Part shown: positions 59,536-64,000 of the stretch, in pieces
Layout of the letters: each line of letters opens with the position of its first letter
Numbering within the stretch: the stretch's first letter is position 1
Source of the DNA: Rhodamnia argentea
Lineage: Eukaryota > Streptophyta > Magnoliopsida > Myrtales > Myrtaceae
Length of the DNA: 64,000 nt
Assembly (NCBI RefSeq): GCF_020921035.1
Contig: NC_063151.1
Coordinates: 24,806,934-24,870,933, forward strand
Direction: 5' to 3'
The notes under the pieces: model-generated
What the model saw: only the letters and a program-made list of their open reading frames with translations
Told to the model about the DNA's origin: nothing
Databases searched by the model: none
Translations under genes and position numbers: made by a program

Positions 59536-61242
59536 ATGTCGGATCAATCCGAGTGCAGAGAGCTGCCCCGAGAGTGCTGGGAGACCGTCTTCGGCTCCTT
59601 GGACTCCGAGGCAGACCTCGAGTACCTCTCCGCCGTCTGCAAGCAATTCCTCTCCATCTCCGACGGCCTCCGCACCTCCCTTTCCATCCCAAACCAATTG
59701 ACGCCCTACCTTCCCTCCCTCCTCTCCCGCTTCAAATCCCTGAAGTCCATCGACCTTAGCCCGTTCCGGGGCGACCCCTACTACGTCCTCCTCCAGATCG
59801 CGCGGTTCCGGTTCCCCCTCGAGCGCCTCGACCTCTCGAACCAGCAGTACCTCCGCCTCGACGGGTTGCGAGAGATGGGGTCCAAGTTCGGGGCTTTGAG
59901 GGTCTTGGTGCTGTCCAAGATTATGTTTTTGCAGGATAACGACTTGGTTTCGGTGGCGGGGTACTTTCCGATGCTCGAAGAGCTCGACATTAGCTATCCG
60001 GAGCTGAGTCCTTCGGTTCGGGTCACGGATCGCGGTGTCTCCGTCCTGTCGCAAAAGCTGAAGAGGCTGTCGCGAATCGATGTTTCCGGTAATCAGTTTC
60101 TCTCTGATCAGTCTCTTATCGCACTGTCGACTAATTGCCCGTCTCTCAGGGAAATTGGTTTTAGGGATTGTAGTTTTATTACTCAGAGTGGCATTGCTTC
60201 GTTGATAAAGAACAGACCTGAATTGGTCTCCCTGGCCGTAAATGACATCGGATTGTCGATCATGTACAAGGCGTTGGTCCATTCGTTCGGTTTCGCAAGG
60301 GGATTAAGTAGTCTGGATTTCTCGCGCTCATTTATCTCGGATGGGTTGCTGATGTCCGTCGCAGAGGCAAATATTCCATTAAAACGCCTCGTTCTTTCCC
60401 GTGCTTCGGGGTTTACATTCGATGGGATTTCGGAGATCGTGTTGAAGCACAGGGGCATTGAGGTCTTAGATTTGGAGGCAGTAAGTTTCCTCACGGATCA
60501 CTACATCGGCGCGATATGCAAGGTTCTTCTTAGCCTGACCTCAGTTAATGTCAGTCTCTGCTCAAAGCTCACGAACACAACGTTGTATAACCTCACGAGA
60601 CAATGCCCCTTGCTGAAGGAAATCAAGATGGAGAAGACGAACCTAAAGAAGGATGGTGCTGATGAAACTGATATCGTGGTGAATTCTCGAGTGAGGTCTC
60701 TTAACATATCTCGTAATGTGGATTTGACCGACGAAGGCCTCAAGAAGATCGTGCGTGCGTGCCCCAACTTGCAGCATCTCAATGTGGGCTATTGTGCGGA
60801 GATAACTGGGGGCGGCATTATGGGCGTGCTGAAGAGCTGCCGTGAAATCAAGCATTTGGAGATCAGTCATTGTAAAAACACCGATAATCTATGCATCGAC
60901 TTTGAACTCCCGCATTTGGAGGTCTTACATGCAGAAGGGTCCGGACTGAACGACCAGCAGCTAGCGGCAATCGGAAGGAGATGTTGTCGTCTCAAGCGCC
61001 TCGACTTACCGAACTGTTTGAACCTGTCAACAGCAGGGGTGGCCGAGGCAGTGAGCCATTGCAGGACATTGAGGGAGCTAAATCTCAGGTGGTGCTATAA
61101 TCTAAATGTGGATCTCACATTTCTAGCTTGGATGGTGTTTGCAAGGCCATCGTTGAGGAGAATAGTCCCACCTTGCCCGTCCATGTTGTCCGAAAGCCAG
61201 AGGGACTTCCTCGTGCAGCATGGTTGTCTTCTTTGTGATTAG
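59536..61242 (+). CDS. F-box/LRR (RNI-like) protein
   Basis: Probable substrate receptor of an SCF ubiquitin ligase, with a leucine-rich repeat domain of the cysteine-containing (RNI/SKP2) type. 568 residues without introns. The N terminus has a degenerate F-box (ELPRECWETVFGSL ... LSAVCKQFLSISD, residues about 8-50). About a dozen LRRs follow, for example LERLDLSNQQYL, LEELDISYPEL, LREIGFRDCSFIT, LQHLNVGYCAEIT, LKRLDLPNCLNLS and LRELNLRWCYNL, ending YGCLLCD-like. The frame is open from 59479, but that codon is GTG. The first ATG is 59536 and is chosen; a TATA box lies 112 bases before it. The target is unknown. It fits the At1g80630-type RNI protein (from memory). The ORF on the opposite strand here (60282-59194) is only a shadow of this gene. 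Confidence 0.9.
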   Translation: MSDQSECRELPRECWETVFGSLDSEADLEYLSAVCKQFLSISDGLRTSLSIPNQLTPYLPSLLSRFKSLKSIDLSPFRGDPYYVLLQIARFRFPLERLDLSNQQYLRLDGLREMGSKFGALRVLVLSKIMFLQDNDLVSVAGYFPMLEELDISYPELSPSVRVTDRGVSVLSQKLKRLSRIDVSGNQFLSDQSLIALSTNCPSLREIGFRDCSFITQSGIASLIKNRPELVSLAVNDIGLSIMYKALVHSFGFARGLSSLDFSRSFISDGLLMSVAEANIPLKRLVLSRASGFTFDGISEIVLKHRGIEVLDLEAVSFLTDHYIGAICKVLLSLTSVNVSLCSKLTNTTLYNLTRQCPLLKEIKMEKTNLKKDGADETDIVVNSRVRSLNISRNVDLTDEGLKKIVRACPNLQHLNVGYCAEITGGGIMGVLKSCREIKHLEISHCKNTDNLCIDFELPHLEVLHAEGSGLNDQQLAAIGRRCCRLKRLDLPNCLNLSTAGVAEAVSHCRTLRELNLRWCYNLNVDLTFLAWMVFARPSLRRIVPPCPSMLSESQRDFLVQHGCLLCD

Positions 61243-62426
61243 CCACTTCAAAGAGACGACCGGGGAGGTAATTTGTCTGAGAAAAAGGATAATGCCTGTG
61301 CTGTTTCTGTGGCAGAATCGTGCTGTTGTAGCTTCTTTCAATGAATTTGTCTGTTGTAGCCTCAATTGTTATAGGACATGAATTTATCTGTAGATCGTTG
61401 TGTTTACTTGATAATTTGTCAATGTCAATTGTACAACGTCAATAATCTGTTATTGAATCTTTGATTTCTCCAGCTGAGTTCGAGTTAATGTTTTGCCGTG
61501 TCGAACATTTATTAACGAGCTTTAAGCAGAAAAATTACACTGATTGAAGTCCAAGAATTTTCGTTGTCCTTTGCCAGGGACATCGTGCGTAATCAATAAT
61601 TTAGTACTCGATGTGCTTCCAGAGTTTGGATTGGCAGTCCAATGAGTCGCCGACTGCCATGTTTGCAAGACGGCTGCCTTCGACATGGATTGATAAATTC
61701 AATTTATTCTAAAAGAATGGACAATCGCAGCGGTGGTACCTGCTCTATCTTGTCGAAGTTCAAATTCATCCCTCTTTTCTTTCGGATGGTCTCTGCACCT
61801 TCGGTTTCGTCCTGTAAAAATATCGTGCCGAACACGATGACCATATTCCATCGTCCTTTCGAATGGCTTCACTGAAACTTCTAACTCTAAGGTGAGTTAA
61901 AATTAAAATGATGATTAGCACACCTTGCGAGAAATGTAAGGTGATGTATGTAGTATATCCATTTATGACTTCACGGGACATCGTCCCATAGAAGAAGTTC
62001 TACGTTAAAATTGCAAGGTTGTAAGGCCGAACATTCTCCCGAGGCCTAAACGCTATTAATGGCTGCCTCGCATACAATCAAATGGAAAAGACTCGGCGTT
62101 CAGCTTGCAAAACCAATTCATTAATCATCATTTCCAACAAATTGTCTCCGAGCCCCTAAAAGTTACATCTTTACCATCTTTCCTGTGGCTGAGCAACATT
62201 ATTGCACATTGTCAAGAATGCATGTTCCCTTGGACAAGTCCGGTTCAAGAACACAACGCATTCCAAAGAAGAACCGTCGTAATCAGAGAATAAAGTGAAA
62301 AAGAAACAAGAATGCGGGCTACATCGTTCCGACCCAAAAGAACCGCGCGAGCCTCTGATGCACCAGAATTCCTGAGTTCCATTCGATGCGCTAAGGAAGA
62401 AAGGGGCTCAGTTCGCTTCCTTGCAT
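61243..62426. other. Spacer between convergent F-box/LRR and S15 genes
   Basis: 3' flanks of both genes. No other gene recognised. Confidence 0.5.
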
Positions 62427-63226
62427 TCATGCGTTCTTGTAATCCGGGTTATCGCGCAGTCCAAGCTTAGAGAGAACTAGGCAGTATGAATCCCAGTCTG
62501 TCCTTCGCAAATACTTCAAGAGCCTCTTCCTTCGCTGCACCATCGCTTCAAGCCCTTTTCGAGAATGCTTATCCTGCCAAATCACAGTTCCACAGATTGC
62601 CGCGTGAAATCTACATCCTTTTTATATACAAGAACAAAAGTACTGTATGTCAGGGGGAAAAAAAAGGATGCACTGAACAAAAGTCAGAATCCTAGGATGC
62701 ACGAAATTTCACCGACCAATTTATAAACCTGTCCAGACATAAAACTTGCTACAGTCACTAGTTTCTTCAGTTCACTAAGAGTAAAAGATGAATTTATGCT
62801 TTTTCATTTCCTTCCTCAAGCAATGTGACATGGATAAGTAGTGCAATTTTGTTTTGAGAAGAGTATGAAAGGAGACCACTTAAGCATAAATCCAAGATTT
62901 TCTTCAAGGAAAAGGGATTAAAATTGCGACACAATTGACGGGCAATGATAATGAAGAAAAATGCAGCACTCAGCTCTTGCAGTAAGCTGCAGAAATCTCT
63001 GAACAAGACAAACTACAAAATCGCAAAAACTAGAGAACCGCCTGTAGGTCAAATAACAAAGTTGAAGACAACATTCAGGGAAACTGGAAACAGTCAAACT
63101 ACTCCATCACGACCTGTCACTGTAACCTAATAGAGTGATTGACATAGTTCCAACCATACTGATCTGTTCTCACCTTTTTGTGTAAGGCTTTCGCTAAATG
63201 CTTTATCTTTGTCGTCAGCTGCGCCA
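62427..63226 (-). CDS. Ribosomal protein S15 (organellar type), 3' part
   Basis: C-terminal part of a nuclear-encoded S15/NS1-type ribosomal protein. It binds 16S-type rRNA in the small subunit, probably of mitochondria or plastids. Two exons are visible: 63226-63174 and 62573-62427. Joined they read AQLTTKIKHLAKALHKK then DKHSRKGLEAMVQRRKRLL, YLRRTDWDSYCLVLSKLGLR and the end DNPDYKNA. These match helices 2-4 of the S15 fold, with the conserved D-H-S/R-R-G-L turn and the K-R-L-L-x-Y-L helix. The first nucleotide of the first codon of the 63226 exon comes from an exon further upstream, which I could not find before 64000, so the gene is cut by the window edge. Its place beside the F-box/LRR gene matches Arabidopsis At1g80620 (from memory). 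Confidence 0.85.
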
Positions 63227-64000
63227 CTGCAATAGTTCAATGAGAAGTGAATCTATTACCAAATAAAGAACAAAAGATCCATTGGAAGGCAAAGAGGGGA
63301 GAAGAGCAGAAGTTCATGCTTAAGAAAAACCATTTCGAAATCATGAGATCGCGTGCACAGAGAGAGAGAGAGGGGGGAGGCAGATAATTGGTTCAAGCAT
63401 ATAAGTTTAGGCATTCACTTTGTAATGCAGACTTGTTAATAGCCATGTCCCCTTCATTTTCACCAAGAAATCCTCACAGACAAGACATAACAATCATGAC
63501 ACTCCCTAATCTGTCAGACACTCTGGATAATTTTAAGAAATCTAGTCATGTCCAAGATTTTTGACGGACAAACATGTTAAAAAGGGTACAGAATTCACAA
63601 AACGAAAGCTGGACAGCTCTAAAACCTCCCTTATCAGGTTTCTCGGGTACTTGGAACTCTCCTATGCCAAACCAGGCACAAACTTCATTTTGAGTGATTT
63701 CAGTCTGTGCTGGCCTTTTCAATAAGTACCGTACTGTTAAAAGACCAGAATTACCTGATTACATGATGAAAACTTCCAACAGAAAGGAATACAAAGTTCA
63801 GTATCTCAGTGCTAACTATAGTTTAGAAGGCTTACTAATCCTGGATAACTAAATAAGGTTGTGGTCTTGTATAGGGCATTCAGATAAACCCACTTCTCTA
63901 AACTATCTGTCACATCATTCAGTAAACTGGGTTATGCTTCAGCATAGTCTGAACAGGAAAACAAAGTTTTAACTGCTACTTTAAATCTACTATAAGTGGT
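63227..64000. other. Probable intron of the S15 gene
   Basis: Sequence upstream of the visible S15 exon. No S15 N-terminal exon recognised. Contains a GA tract at 63360-63372 (CT on the S15 sense strand). Confidence 0.4.

Noticed and set aside
59194-60282. 362-codon open frame on the minus strand
   Set aside because: It lies opposite the F-box/LRR gene, and its open state follows from the GC-rich codons of that gene. No protein family resemblance.
1-64000. CRISPR arrays, operons, phage or defence systems
   Set aside because: The window is plant nuclear DNA. The tandem repeats found have no spacer structure, and neighbouring genes have separate promoters and unrelated roles.

Overview
This is nuclear DNA of a flowering plant. 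Spliced genes with GT-AG introns encode plant-specific families: an XS/XH RNA-directed DNA methylation factor, EAR-motif C2H2 and AP2/ERF transcription factors, and a DUF4228/PADRE protein. A tRNA-derived SINE, MITE-like elements and many (CT)n microsatellites fill the spaces. Protein similarity points to a eudicot. Repeat style and general gene likeness suggest Myrtales (Eucalyptus-like), but this is a weak inference.

Layout: 0-4 kb is repeat-rich intergenic DNA with a SINE at 87-307. 4.1-5.8 kb is a broken cinnamoyl-CoA reductase gene (- strand). CAF1 deadenylase (+) lies at 7.7-8.5 kb. A perfect 231-bp tandem duplication lies at 9.6-10.1 kb. An FDM/IDN2-type gene (-) lies at 11.1-14.7 kb and a ZFP1-like C2H2 gene (+) at 19.0-19.8 kb. 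20-25 kb holds transposon remnants. A PPPDE/DeSI-type isopeptidase (+) lies at 25.2-26.7 kb, a DCN1-like neddylation factor (-) at 28.7-33.0 kb and nucleoporin NUP96 (-) at 34.1-40.5 kb. 40.5-46.6 kb is repeat-rich. An ESE3/SHINE-like ERF (+) lies at 46.8-47.5 kb, a DUF4228 protein (+) at 52.0-52.7 kb, a receptor-like kinase (-) at 53.3-56.4 kb and an F-box/LRR protein (+) at 59.5-61.2 kb. The 3' end of an organellar-type ribosomal protein S15 gene (-) lies at 62.4-63.2 kb and runs off the right edge.

The genes do not form a pathway. They look like a conserved ancestral block. From memory of Arabidopsis locus numbers, the order CCR, CAF1, FDM, ZFP1, PPPDE, NUP96, receptor kinase, S15 and RNI/F-box-LRR mirrors the distal part of Arabidopsis chromosome 1 (about At1g80820 to At1g80620). 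The DCN1-like gene and second copies of CCR, CAF1 and FDM sit in the paralogous block near At1g15860-At1g15950. The CCR copy here, at the expected CCR position, is clearly dead.

All exon boundaries below were worked out by hand from reading frame, GT/AG sites and family similarity. Every multi-exon model stays in frame from start to stop. I see no new defence-type or otherwise undescribed multi-gene system. The unusual signals are the dead CCR, the exact 231-bp duplication, the sense-strand (CT)n bias with tracts abutting splice donors, the autopeptidase motif in stand-alone NUP96, and several transposon relics.
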